Source of the DNA: JALZDI01 sp965653225
GTDB taxonomy: Bacteria > Actinomycetota > Actinomycetes > Propionibacteriales > Nocardioidaceae
Length of the DNA stretch: 64,000 bases
Reading direction: 5' to 3'
Assembly (NCBI GenBank): GCA_965653225.1
Contig: CBFGZI010000002.1
Location: 10,211 to 74,210 of the forward strand
The notes under the pieces were generated by a model. That model had not been told where the DNA came from. It saw only the letters and a program-made list of their open reading frames with translations, and searched no databases. The translations under genes were made by a program, and so were the position numbers. Position 1 is the stretch's first letter. Each line of letters begins with the position of its first letter. Positions 8,787-17,541 of the stretch are shown piece after piece.

Positions 8787-9442
8787 CAGTCGTCCTGGAC
8801 CAGGTCGGGTGCGACCTCGCGCAGCTCCTCCAGGCTGATCGAGCCCGCGCGCAGCAGCCGCAGGGCCGGCGCGGTGGCGTCGACGATCGTGGACGGCACC
8901 CCGCCCGTCGCCGGTCCGCCGTCAAGGTAGACCTCGACCGACCCGCCGAGCATGTGCTCGGCATCCTGCGCGGTGGTGGCCGGCGGCATGCCGGTCCGGT
9001 TCGCGCTGCTGACCGCGAGCGGGCCGGTCCTGGCCAGCAGCGCCAGCGCGACCTCGTGGTCGGGCATGCGCAGCGCGACGGTGCCGCGGGTGTCGCCGAG
9101 GTCCCACTGCAGCGACGACTGCTCGCGGCAGATCAGCGTCAACGGGCCCGGCCAGAACCGCTCGGCCAGCTGCCGCGCCTCCTCGGGAACGGCGAGGGCC
9201 AGGGCGTCCATGGTGGTGCGCGCGGAGATGAGCACCGGCGGGGGCATCTCGCGGCCGCGGCCCTTGGTCGTCAGCAGCAGCCGCACCGCGTCGGCGTCGA
9301 AGGCGTCGCAGCCGAGGCCGTACACGGTGTCGGTCGGCAGCACCACCAGCCCGCCGTCGCGGGCGGCGGTGAGCGCCGCCTTCAGACCCGCCTCCAGCTC
9401 GTCGGGGTCGCTGCACGAGAAGCGCTGACTCACGAGGTTCAT
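8786..9442 (-). CDS. tsaC: L-threonylcarbamoyladenylate synthase (Sua5/YrdC/TsaC family)
   Basis: Makes threonylcarbamoyl-AMP from threonine, bicarbonate and ATP for the t6A modification next to the anticodon of ANN-decoding tRNAs. The YrdC core is visible: PTDTVYGLGCDAF early, a KGRGR segment near residue 60, WPGPLTLI, and SSANRTGMPPATTA. At 218 residues it is the short form without the C-terminal Sua5 domain. It lies between prmC and wecA exactly as in mycobacteria (Rv1301). Confidence 0.93.
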   Translation of the reverse strand: MNLVSQRFSCSDPDELEAGLKAALTAARDGGLVVLPTDTVYGLGCDAFDADAVRLLLTTKGRGREMPPPVLISARTTMDALALAVPEEARQLAERFWPGPLTLICREQSSLQWDLGDTRGTVALRMPDHEVALALLARTGPLAVSSANRTGMPPATTAQDAEHMLGGSVEVYLDGGPATGGVPSTIVDATAPALRLLRAGSISLEELREVAPDLVQDD

Positions 9443-9481
9443 CGTGCCAGGCCTCTCTGAGAGGATGCAGCAGGGCGCGCT

Positions 9482-10318
9482 TCAGACACGGCTGGCGGTG
9501 ACGAACCGGGGGCGGCGGGCGAGGTCAGTGTGGTCGCGCACCTGCGTCCATCGCCCGGAGCGGGCGAATACCGCGGGCGCGGACTCGCCCTGCACGTCCG
9601 CGTGCTCGCAGCCGACCCATCCGCCCGGGCGCAGCAGCCGGGCGGCGGCCTCCTCGACCACCCGGATCGTGTCCAGGCCGTCCTGGCCCGACCACAGCGC
9701 CAGCGGAGGGTCGTACTCGCGTGCCTCGAGCGCCACCGATGCGTAGGCGTCCAGCGGGATGTACGGGGGGTTGGCGACCACCACGTCGACGGTCCCGTCG
9801 AGGTCGGCGAAGGCGGTGGCGATGTCGCCGCACCGCAGGTCGACGTCGGTGCCCGTGAGGTTGCGGCGGGCGTAGTCGCAGGCGCCCTCGGAGAGCTCGA
9901 CCGCGTGCACGGTCGCGTGCGGGACCTCGGTGGCCAGCGCCAGCGCGATGGCGCCGGACCCGGTGCACAGGTCGACCGCCACCGGCGCGTCGAGCCCGCG
10001 CAGCCGGTCGACGGCCCAGCCGGCGAGCAGCTCGGTCTCCGGACGCGGCACGAACACGCCGGGTCCGACCTCGACCTCGACGTAGCGGAACGCGGCCGTG
10101 CCGAGGAGGTGCTGCAGCGGCTCACGGCGGGCCCGTCGGGCCACCAGGGACTCCAGGTCGTGCGCCTGCTCCGCGGTGAGGTCGTCGGCCAGGCCGATGC
10201 GGCCGCGCGGCAGCCCGAGCACATGCGCGAGCAGGAGCTCGGCGTCGATGCCGGGTGAGTCGACACCCGCCTGCTGCAACCGCCAGGTGGCGCGGGCGAT
10301 CGCCTCCCGGGCCCGCAC
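9482..10318 (-). CDS. prmC: Peptide chain release factor N5-glutamine methyltransferase
   Basis: Methylates the glutamine of the GGQ motif in release factors, using S-adenosylmethionine. Motif I (DLCTGSGAIAL) begins at about residue 116 and the catalytic NPPY is at 183-186. I chose the GTG at 10318 because GGAGGGG lies five bases before it and it overlaps only the end of prfA; the longer open frame upstream reads into prfA and looks unlike the family. Resulting length is 278 residues, normal for HemK/PrmC. Its substrate RF1 is encoded by the gene immediately upstream. Confidence 0.94.
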   Translation of the reverse strand: MRAREAIARATWRLQQAGVDSPGIDAELLLAHVLGLPRGRIGLADDLTAEQAHDLESLVARRARREPLQHLLGTAAFRYVEVEVGPGVFVPRPETELLAGWAVDRLRGLDAPVAVDLCTGSGAIALALATEVPHATVHAVELSEGACDYARRNLTGTDVDLRCGDIATAFADLDGTVDVVVANPPYIPLDAYASVALEAREYDPPLALWSGQDGLDTIRVVEEAAARLLRPGGWVGCEHADVQGESAPAVFARSGRWTQVRDHTDLARRPRFVTASRV

Positions 10319-10319
10319 C

Positions 10320-11426
10320 TCATCCCCTCCGGTCGGCGGTCGCCTCGCCCGCCCCGGCCTCCACGGCGGCCAGCCGGCTGGCCATGTCCGCATCCACGCA
10401 GGCCTGCACCACGTCGTCGAGCGCGCCGTCGAGCACCTGGTCGAGGTTGTAGGGCTTGAATCCGACCCGGTGGTCGCTGATGCGGTTCTCGGGGAAGTTG
10501 TACGTGCGGATGCGCTCGGACCGGTCGACCGTGCGCACCTGGGAGCGCCTGCTCTCCGAGGAAGCCGCCGCCCGCTCCTCCTCGGCCGCTGTCAGCAGGC
10601 GGGAACGCAGGATGCGCATCGCCTGCTCGCGGTTCTGCAGCTGGCTCTTCTCGTTCTGGCAGCTCACCACGATGCCGGTCGGGAGGTGGGTGATGCGTAC
10701 GGCGGAGTCGGTGGTGTTGACGCTCTGCCCGCCCGGGCCGGAGGACCGGAACACGTCGATGCGCAGGTCGTTGTCGTCGACGGTGACGTCGATCGGCTCC
10801 GCCTCCGGCATCACCAGCACGCCGGCGGCGGAGGTGTGGATGCGGCCCTGCGACTCGGTGACCGGCACGCGTTGCACCCGGTGTACGCCACCCTCGAACT
10901 TCAGCTGCGCGTAGGGCGTCTCTCCCGGCTCCGGGGCACCCTTGGCCTTCACCGCGACCGTGACGCCCTTGTAGCCGCCGAGGTCGGACTCGGCGGAGTC
11001 GAGGACCTCGGTCTTCCAGCCGCGCCGCTCGGCGTAGCGCAGGTACATCCGCAGCAGGTCGCCGGCGAACAGCGCGGACTCGGCGCCTCCCTCGCCGGCC
11101 TTGATCTCCAGGATCGCGTCCTTGGCGTCGGCGGGGTCGCGCGGCACCAGCAGCCGGCGAAGCCGCTCCTCCAGCTCGGCCCGGTGAGCCCGGAGCTGCT
11201 GCTCCTCCTCGGCGAACGAGTCGTCCTCGCGGGCGAGCTCGTGCGCGGCGTCGATGTCCTCCTGCGTCTGCTGCCACTCGCGGTAGGTGCGCACGACCGC
11301 GGCGAGCTCGGCGTACCGCTGGTTCAGCCTCCGGGCCAGACCCTGGTCGGCGTGCACCTGCGGGTCGGCCAGCCGCGTCTCCAGCTCGGCGTGCTCGGCG
11401 AGCAGCGCCTCCTCCGCCTCGAACAT
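10320..11426 (-). CDS. prfA: Peptide chain release factor 1
   Basis: Terminates translation at UAA and UAG. The RF1 tripeptide for stop-codon reading is PVT at residues 188-190 and the peptidyl-hydrolysis motif GGQ is at 232-234, inside FRSSGPGGQSVNTTDSA. PVT, rather than the SPF of RF2, sets this as RF1. The start is the ATG at 11426, preceded by GGAGGTGAGGAG; 368 residues results, close to 360 in E. coli. prmC follows directly, so factor and modifying enzyme are co-expressed. Confidence 0.96.
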   Translation of the reverse strand: MFEAEEALLAEHAELETRLADPQVHADQGLARRLNQRYAELAAVVRTYREWQQTQEDIDAAHELAREDDSFAEEEQQLRAHRAELEERLRRLLVPRDPADAKDAILEIKAGEGGAESALFAGDLLRMYLRYAERRGWKTEVLDSAESDLGGYKGVTVAVKAKGAPEPGETPYAQLKFEGGVHRVQRVPVTESQGRIHTSAAGVLVMPEAEPIDVTVDDNDLRIDVFRSSGPGGQSVNTTDSAVRITHLPTGIVVSCQNEKSQLQNREQAMRILRSRLLTAAEEERAAASSESRRSQVRTVDRSERIRTYNFPENRISDHRVGFKPYNLDQVLDGALDDVVQACVDADMASRLAAVEAGAGEATADRRG

Positions 11427-11543
11427 CTCCTCACCTCCCGCTCTCCGGCCGTGCCCGGCAGGTTGGGCCGCGCCCGGTCCGTACACATACGACGGCGCCG
11501 ACCGGACGAGGTCTGTTGCTCGTCGGCCGACGCCGTTCGGACG

Positions 11544-11783
11544 CTACTTGTTGGGCTGCTTCTTGCTGCCCTGCTGCTGCTTCTTGGCGTAGCGGGCCTC
11601 GAACCGGGCCACGCGGCCGCCGGTGTCGAGGATCTTCTGCTTGCCGGTGTAGAAGGGGTGGCAGTTCGAGCACACGTCGGCGTGGATGCTGCCGGACTTG
11701 GCCGTGCTGCGCGTCGTGAACGTGTTGCCGCACGTGCAGGTGACGTGCGTCTCCACGTAGTCGGGGTGGATGTCGCTCTTCAT
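11544..11783 (-). CDS. rpmE: 50S ribosomal protein bL31, zinc-binding form
   Basis: A small ribosomal protein of the central protuberance. The 79-residue reading begins MKSDIHPDYV and contains the four zinc-ligand cysteines C16, C18, C38 and C41 together with HPFYTGKQK, which marks the C+ (zinc-containing) paralogue. The C-terminus ends in a Lys/Gln-rich tail. The ATG at 11783 has AAAGGA upstream. Zinc-free paralogues often replace this form under zinc starvation; none is in the window. Confidence 0.96.
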   Translation of the reverse strand: MKSDIHPDYVETHVTCTCGNTFTTRSTAKSGSIHADVCSNCHPFYTGKQKILDTGGRVARFEARYAKKQQQGSKKQPNK

Positions 11784-12015
11784 CGCTTGCGTGTCCTTTG
11801 CTCTCGAGGCCGCCGGGTCGCCGTGCGGGAGCCGCGCGACGTGAACCGGAACCGACGAACAAGTGTGCCACCCGGCCTGTGAGCGGGCCAACCTAGGGCC
11901 GCCCGCCTCCGGGCTCTCCGAGGTGGCGTAGGTCAGAACGACGAGCGGCCTCGGCCTATTCCGGACGGCTGCGACGACGTTCCGCCCAAAAGGTAAGGGA
12001 GCTGGGCGGTCCCCG

Positions 12016-13854
12016 TCAGTCGTCTTCGTTGTCGCGACGGTTGTTCGGCTGCGGGGTGGTCTTCTGCACCTGCATCAGGAACTCGATGTTGTTCTTGGTC
12101 TTCTTCAGCTTGTCCAGGAGCAGCTCGAGCGCCTGCTGGCCCTCCAGCGCCGACAGGACCCGACGGAGCTTCCACACGATGGCCAGCTCGTCGCGGCTCA
12201 TCAGCAGCTCCTCGCGGCGGGTGCCGGAGGCGTCGACGTCGATGGCGGGGAAGATGCGCTTGTCCGCGAACTCGCGGCGCAGGCGCAGCTCCATGTTGCC
12301 GGTGCCCTTGAACTCCTCGAAGATGACCTCGTCCATCTTCGACCCTGTCTCGATCAGCGCCGTGGCGATGATGGTCAGCGAGCCGCCGTCCTCGATGTTG
12401 CGCGCCGCACCGAAGAACCTCTTCGGCGGGTACAGCGCCGAGGAGTCGACGCCACCGGACAGGATGCGCCCGCTCGCGGGTGCCGCGAGGTTGTAGGCCC
12501 GGCCGAGCCGGGTGATGGAGTCAAGGAGCACGACCACGTCGTGGCCGAGCTCGACCAGCCGCTTGGCCCGCTCGATCGCCAGCTCGGCGACCGTGGTGTG
12601 GTCGTCGGCCGGGCGGTCGAAGGTCGACGCGATGACCTCACCCTTGACCGCGCGCTGCATCTCGGTGACCTCTTCGGGCCGCTCGTCGACCAGCACGACC
12701 ATGAGGTGGCACTCGGGGTTGTTGGTGGTGATCGCGTTCGCGATCGCCTGCAGCACCAGGGTCTTGCCGGCCTTGGACGGAGAAACGATCAGGCCGCGCT
12801 GGCCCTTGCCGATGGGCGCCACGATGTCGATGACGCGGGTCGTGAGCCCCTGCGGCTCGGTCTCGAGCCGCAGCCGCTCGGAGGCGTACAGCGGGGTCAG
12901 CTTGGGGAACTCCACGCGCTGCCGCGCGGCCTCCGGGTCGGCGCCGTTGATGGTGTCGAGGCGCACGAGCGGGTTGAACTTCTCGCGCCGCTCGCCCTCG
13001 CGCGGCTGCCGGACCTGTCCGGTCAGCGCGTCGCCCTTGCGCATGCCGTACTTGCGCACCATCGACATCGACACGTAGACGTCGTTCGGCCCCGGCAGGT
13101 AGCCGCTGGTACGGACGAACGCGTAGTTGTCGAGCAGGTCGAGGATGCCGGCGACCGGCAGCAGGACGTCGTCCTCGCGCACGGTCGGCTCCGGGTCGGA
13201 CGGGCCGCGGCGGTCGCGGTCGCGGTAGCGGTCACGGCCCCGGCGACGCCGGCGGCTGCTCCCGCCCTGGTCGTTGCCCCGGTTGTCGTTGCCCCGGTTG
13301 TCGTTGCCCCGGTTGTCGTTGCCCCGGTTGTCGCCGCTCCGGTTGTCGTTGCGGTTGTTCTGGCCGCGGTTGTCGCCGCCGCCCTGCTGGCCGCGGTTGT
13401 CCTTGTTGTCCTTGTTGTCCTTGTTCTGGCCGCGGTTGTCGCCACGGTTGTCGCGGTCACCGCGGTCGTCGCGCTGCTCGCGGGCCTGGTGGTCGTCGCG
13501 GCTCTTGTCGCCGCGGTCCGCTCGCGACTCCGGCGCCTGCTGCGGGGCCGAGCCGGAGTCGGTGCCGCCGGCCTTGGCCGCCTTGTTGTCTGTGTTGTCC
13601 GCGCTCTTGGGGGCGCTCTTGGGGGCTCCGGCCTGGGCGGCCTGGATGGCCTCGACCAGCTGCCCCTTGCGCATGGTGCCAGCGCCCTTGATGCCGAGTC
13701 CGCCGGCGAGCTGCTTGAGCTCGGGCAGCAGCATGGCGCTCAGTCCGCTCCCACGGCGGCGACGCGGAGACTCCGCGGCCGGCGCGTTGGCCTCGTTCCC
13801 GCCGGCTGAGCCGGCGTCCTGCGAGGCGGGAGCGGCGGAGGTTGTTTCAGTCAC
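12016..13854 (-). CDS. rho: Transcription termination factor Rho with a large low-complexity insertion
   Basis: Hexameric RNA helicase that ends transcription. The Rho N-terminal helical domain (residues about 36-75), an RNA-binding cold-shock-like domain (about 226-300) and the ATPase with Walker A SPSKAGKT at 358-365 are all present. Between the first two lies an insertion from about 76 to 225, extremely rich in Asp, Asn, Arg and Gly, with five near-identical RGNDN-type repeats. Total length is 612 against 419 in E. coli. Such insertions are known in actinobacterial Rho and extend RNA binding. The start is GTG at 13854 with GGAAGGA upstream. Confidence 0.96.
   Translation of the reverse strand: MTETTSAAPASQDAGSAGGNEANAPAAESPRRRRGSGLSAMLLPELKQLAGGLGIKGAGTMRKGQLVEAIQAAQAGAPKSAPKSADNTDNKAAKAGGTDSGSAPQQAPESRADRGDKSRDDHQAREQRDDRGDRDNRGDNRGQNKDNKDNKDNRGQQGGGDNRGQNNRNDNRSGDNRGNDNRGNDNRGNDNRGNDQGGSSRRRRRGRDRYRDRDRRGPSDPEPTVREDDVLLPVAGILDLLDNYAFVRTSGYLPGPNDVYVSMSMVRKYGMRKGDALTGQVRQPREGERREKFNPLVRLDTINGADPEAARQRVEFPKLTPLYASERLRLETEPQGLTTRVIDIVAPIGKGQRGLIVSPSKAGKTLVLQAIANAITTNNPECHLMVVLVDERPEEVTEMQRAVKGEVIASTFDRPADDHTTVAELAIERAKRLVELGHDVVVLLDSITRLGRAYNLAAPASGRILSGGVDSSALYPPKRFFGAARNIEDGGSLTIIATALIETGSKMDEVIFEEFKGTGNMELRLRREFADKRIFPAIDVDASGTRREELLMSRDELAIVWKLRRVLSALEGQQALELLLDKLKKTKNNIEFLMQVQKTTPQPNNRRDNEDD
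13276..13350. repeat. 15-bp tandem repeat inside rho
   Basis: About five copies of the unit GCCCCGGTTGTCGTT, the first three perfect and the last two with substitutions. It is in frame and encodes the repeated Asn-Asp-Asn-Arg-Gly segment of the Rho insertion, so copy number changes would alter the protein length by five residues without a frameshift. Confidence 0.9.
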
Positions 13855-14129
13855 GTGAGGTCCTTCCCACGTCGGGGTGGCGAGCAGGCGGGCTCGCGCA
13901 CCCTGGATCGGCGGCCCGACGTTCTACGGGCTCGCGGAGATACTTCGGAATGCGCCGGATCGGCGTCCTTCCTCTGGGCTCTCTGGAACGCGCACGGCCA
14001 CCGGTGGACCGCGGCGTCCGACACTGCGGATGTGAGAGAGTCACCGACCCGAGCGGGCGGTGCATGCAAAACAGTAGCATCCCGACCGCGACTCTGGGCC
14101 ATCAGGTGGAAACATGGGCGGGGTCGCGT
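13855..14129. other. rho leader / thrB-rho intergenic region
   Basis: A 275-base gap between the thrB stop and the rho start. I see no convincing gene or strong terminator. A weak inverted repeat, GTGA-N5-TCAC, lies near 14031-14043. The length is enough for a promoter and a long rho leader, which in other bacteria carries autoregulation, but nothing here proves it. Confidence 0.4.
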
Positions 14130-15083
14130 CTATTCCCCACCACCGTTCCCACTGTCGTTCCCTGTGGTGAGCCGGCTGCACGTCGCGCCGTCGAGATCGA
14201 GCCCGGGCGCACGCACCTGCCACTCCTCCCCGACGACGTCGGCAACGTCGTCGACGCCCTGTCCGCGCCGGTCGCACAGCGCGAGGACAGTGGGCCCGGC
14301 ACCGGACAGCACCGCCGGGACGCCCCGGGCGCGTAGCCGTTGCAGCAGGTCCGCGGTCGGCTGCATCGCCGGCGCGCGGTAGGGCTGGTGCAGCCGGTCC
14401 TGGGTCGCGTCGAGCAGCCGTTCGGGGGCCTGCGTCAGCGCCGCCACCAGCAGACCGGAGCGGGACGCGTTGAAGACGGCGTCGGCATGCGGCACCTCGG
14501 CTGGGAGCAGGCCGCGGGCGGCCGTGGTCGACATCGGCCACCCGGGTACGCACACGACCGGCAGGACGTCGGGGTGTGGGGTGAGCCGCACCGCGCGGGC
14601 ACCGTCGTCACCGGTCCAGGCCAGTGTGAAGCCGCCGGACAGTGCCGCGGCGACGTTGTCGGGATGACCCTCCAGCTCGGTCGCGAGCGCGAGCACGTCG
14701 TCGTCGCCGATGCCGTCGTCGTCGACGAGCCGGCGTGCCGCCACGACACCGGCGACGATCGCCGCTGCCGAGGAGCCGAGCCCGCGCGCGTGCGGGATGG
14801 TGTTGCGGCACCGCACCCTCAGCCCGGCCGGCTCGCTCGCCCACCGGCGCAACGCCGCGAGTATGGACGAGACGACCAGATGCGTCTCGTCGCGCGGCAC
14901 GTCGTCGGCCGCCTCGCCGGACACCTCGACGACCAGAGCGTCGCCGCCGACGGTGACATCGACCTCGTCGTACTGCCCGAGTGCGAGCCCAAAGGTGTCG
15001 AAGCCGGGACCCAGGTTCGCGCTGGTCGCCGGGACTCGCACCCGTACGCCAGGCGCGGCATCGGTCCGCGGGGTGCTGCCCAT
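14130..15083 (-). CDS. thrB: Homoserine kinase
   Basis: GHMP-family kinase that phosphorylates L-homoserine, the penultimate step of threonine synthesis. The N-terminal motif PATSANLGPGFDTFG starts at residue 18 and the ATP loop PHARGLGSSAA at 97-107. The ATG at 15083 gives 317 residues and leaves a 13-base gap to thrC; an in-frame ATG at 15116 would overlap thrC and add 11 residues unlike the family. It is the last gene of hom-thrC-thrB. Confidence 0.95.
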   Translation of the reverse strand: MGSTPRTDAAPGVRVRVPATSANLGPGFDTFGLALGQYDEVDVTVGGDALVVEVSGEAADDVPRDETHLVVSSILAALRRWASEPAGLRVRCRNTIPHARGLGSSAAAIVAGVVAARRLVDDDGIGDDDVLALATELEGHPDNVAAALSGGFTLAWTGDDGARAVRLTPHPDVLPVVCVPGWPMSTTAARGLLPAEVPHADAVFNASRSGLLVAALTQAPERLLDATQDRLHQPYRAPAMQPTADLLQRLRARGVPAVLSGAGPTVLALCDRRGQGVDDVADVVGEEWQVRAPGLDLDGATCSRLTTGNDSGNGGGE

Positions 15084-15096
15084 GGCGAGGCGTCTC

Positions 15097-16206
15097 TCAG
15101 ACCAGGCCGGCCGCACGCGCGGCGGAGTCGACGTCGGCGTCGACGACGGTGTCGACGATGTGGTCGTAGGAGGACAGCGCGGTGTCGACGTCCTTCAGCC
15201 CGTGGCCGGTCACGGTCACGACCACGGTCTGCCCGCGGTCGACGAGACCTTGCTCGATGCTGGCCAGCAGCCCGGCGACACCGGCCGCGGAGGCCGGTTC
15301 GACGAACACGCCGTCGTGCGCGGCCAGACGTCCTTGCGCGGCAAGGATCTGCGCGTCGGTCACCGCGTCGATGCGGCCGCCGGACTCGTCGCGGGCCTGC
15401 TCGGCGAGCTTCCACGACGCCGGGTTGCCGATCCGGATCGCGGTCGCGACCGTGTCGGGATCGCGCACTACCTCGCCGCGCACGATGGGTGCCGCACCGG
15501 CGGCCTGGAAACCCCACATCCGCGGCCGTGAATTGGCCGTCCCGTCGGCGGCGTACTCGCAGTAGCCACGCCAGTAGGCGGTGATGTTGCCGGCGTTGCC
15601 CACCGGCAGCACGTGCACGTCGGGCGCCCGGCCGAGGAAGTCCACAACCTCGAAGGCGGCGGTCTTCTGGCCCTCCAGCCGCATCGGGTTGACCGAGTTG
15701 ACCAGTGACACCGGATACGCGTCCGCCAGGCCGCGCGCGATGTGCAGGCACTCGTCGAAGCCGCCACGGACCTGCACGATCGCCGCGCCGTGCAGAACAG
15801 CCTGCGCCATCTTGCCGGCGGCGATGCGTCCCTGCGGCACCAGCACGACCGGCGTCAGCCGGGCCCGCGCGGCGTAGGCAGCCATCGACGCCGAGGTGTT
15901 CCCGGTCGAGGCGCACGCGACCGCCTTCGCGCCCTCGGCCGCCGCTGCCGAGATCGCGACGGTCATGCCGCGGTCCTTGAACGAGCCGGTCGGGTTGTCG
16001 CCCTCGACCTTCAGCCACACCTCGCACCCGGTCAGCTCGGACAGCCACGGCGAGGCCACCAGCGGGGTCCCGCCCTCGCGCAGCGTCACCACGGGTCCGT
16101 CCGCACCCAGCGGCAGCCGCGACCGGTACTCCTCGATGACCCCACGCCACTGGTGGGTGCCCGGACTCGCTCCGGTGCCGGCTCCCTCGTTGGCTCCCGG
16201 GCTCAC
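15097..16206 (-). CDS. thrC: Threonine synthase
   Basis: PLP enzyme that converts O-phosphohomoserine to threonine. The PLP lysine is K77 in NPTGSFKDRG, the fold-type II signature. 369 residues is the usual size of the shorter bacterial form. The start is a GTG overlapping the hom stop by four bases (GTGA). The first 18 residues are a Gly/Ala/Pro-rich extension of no known role. Confidence 0.95.
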   Translation of the reverse strand: MSPGANEGAGTGASPGTHQWRGVIEEYRSRLPLGADGPVVTLREGGTPLVASPWLSELTGCEVWLKVEGDNPTGSFKDRGMTVAISAAAAEGAKAVACASTGNTSASMAAYAARARLTPVVLVPQGRIAAGKMAQAVLHGAAIVQVRGGFDECLHIARGLADAYPVSLVNSVNPMRLEGQKTAAFEVVDFLGRAPDVHVLPVGNAGNITAYWRGYCEYAADGTANSRPRMWGFQAAGAAPIVRGEVVRDPDTVATAIRIGNPASWKLAEQARDESGGRIDAVTDAQILAAQGRLAAHDGVFVEPASAAGVAGLLASIEQGLVDRGQTVVVTVTGHGLKDVDTALSSYDHIVDTVVDADVDSAARAAGLV

Positions 16207-17507
16207 TCCGGGTCTCCCTCCACCCGCATCACCGAGGTGACGTCGCGCACCATGTCGAGCTCGCGCAGCCGCTCGACCGTCGCGGCCAGCGCCGCGTCGG
16301 TGGCGGTGTGGCTGACGATCACCAGCTGTGCGTCCTGGCCCCGGCCCTCCTGGCGCACGGTCTGGATGGACACGTCGTGCTCGGCGAACTCGTGCGCCAC
16401 GGTCGCCAGCACGCCCGCGCGGTCGTCGACGTCGAGCGCGATGTGGTAGCGGGTGCGGGTCCGCCCCATGGGCAGGACCTCGCGCTGGGTGTAGGTCGAC
16501 TCCCCTGCCCCGCGCACGTCCTGCAGGCGGTTGCGCGCGACGCTGACCAGGTCGCCGAGCACCGCACTGGCGGTGGGCGCACCTCCCGCACCCGGACCGT
16601 AGAACATCAGCTGGCCGGCGGCCTCGCTCTCGACGAAGACCGCGTTGAAGGCCTCGCGCACGCTGGCCAGCGGATGGGTGCGCGGGATCATCGCCGGGTG
16701 CACGCGGGCCGACACCGCCTCGCCCTCGGGCCCCCGGACGAGGTCGCAGATGGCCAGCAGCTTGACCACGCTGCCCATCTCCTGTGCGGAGGCGACGTCG
16801 GTGGCGGTCACGTCGGTGATGCCCTCGCGGTGCACGTCGGCGGCAGTCACGCGGGTGTGGAACGCCAGGCTGGCAAGGATCGCGGCCTTCGCGGCGGCGT
16901 CGAAGCCCTCGATGTCGGCGGTGGGGTCCGCCTCGGCGTACCCGAGCTGCTGGGCCTCCTCGAGTGCCTCGGAGAAGCCGGTGCCGTTGGCGTCCATGCG
17001 GTCGAGCACGAAGTTGGTGGTGCCGTTGACGATGCCGAGGACGCGGGTGACCCGGTCACCGGCCAGCGACTCGCGCAGCGGCCGCAGGATCGGGATGGCG
17101 CCGGCGACCGCGGCCTCGAAGTAGAGGTCGCGCCCCGCCTTCTCGGCCGCGGCGAACAGCGTCGCGCCGTCCTCGGCCAGAAGCGCCTTGTTCGCGGTCA
17201 CCACGGACGCGCCGTGCTCGAGGGCGGTCAGGATCAGCGACCGTGCCGGCTCGAGCCCTCCGACCACCTCGACCACCAGGTCGACGTCGTCGCGCGTGAC
17301 CAGCGCGTGTGCGTCGGTCGTGAACAGCGCCGGGTCAACGGGCACGTCGCGGCGCCGCCCCTCACGGCGTACGGCGACGCCGGCCAGCTCGACCGGAGCG
17401 CCGACCCGGGCGGCGAGGTCGTCGGCCTGCTCCACCAGGATGCGAGCCACCTCGCTACCGACGACACCGCAGCCGAGCAGTGCCACTCGCAGGCTGCGCC
17501 GGCTCAT
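16203..17507 (-). CDS. hom: Homoserine dehydrogenase
   Basis: Reduces aspartate semialdehyde to homoserine with NAD(P)H, the branch point to threonine and methionine. The Rossmann motif LLGCGVVG lies at residues 10-17, and the catalytic domain has the conserved NGTTNFVLDRM segment. The C-terminal 80 residues form an ACT domain (YHIALDVDDRAGVLATVAHEF), the usual site of threonine feedback inhibition. The ATG at 17507 with GGAAGGTGGGGAG upstream gives 434 residues. lysA lies 34 bases upstream, then hom-thrC-thrB follow without gaps. Confidence 0.96.
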   Translation of the reverse strand: MSRRSLRVALLGCGVVGSEVARILVEQADDLAARVGAPVELAGVAVRREGRRRDVPVDPALFTTDAHALVTRDDVDLVVEVVGGLEPARSLILTALEHGASVVTANKALLAEDGATLFAAAEKAGRDLYFEAAVAGAIPILRPLRESLAGDRVTRVLGIVNGTTNFVLDRMDANGTGFSEALEEAQQLGYAEADPTADIEGFDAAAKAAILASLAFHTRVTAADVHREGITDVTATDVASAQEMGSVVKLLAICDLVRGPEGEAVSARVHPAMIPRTHPLASVREAFNAVFVESEAAGQLMFYGPGAGGAPTASAVLGDLVSVARNRLQDVRGAGESTYTQREVLPMGRTRTRYHIALDVDDRAGVLATVAHEFAEHDVSIQTVRQEGRGQDAQLVIVSHTATDAALAATVERLRELDMVRDVTSVMRVEGDPE

Positions 17508-17541
17508 CTCCCCACCTTCCGTGCTCCTCACGACTTCGGTC

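Noticed and set aside
13276..13350. Repeat array considered as CRISPR.
   Set aside because: Units are contiguous, 15 bases long, without spacers, and in frame inside rho; no cas genes in the window.
13274..13858. Plus-strand frame coding repeated PRLSLPRLSL, looking like a repeat protein.
   Set aside because: It is the complement of the Rho 15-bp repeat; the Rho frame has the conserved domains on both sides.
14031..14043. GTGA-N5-TCAC near rho as a CRP site.
   Set aside because: Spacing is five instead of six and the outer bases do not match, so it falls below the other two candidates.
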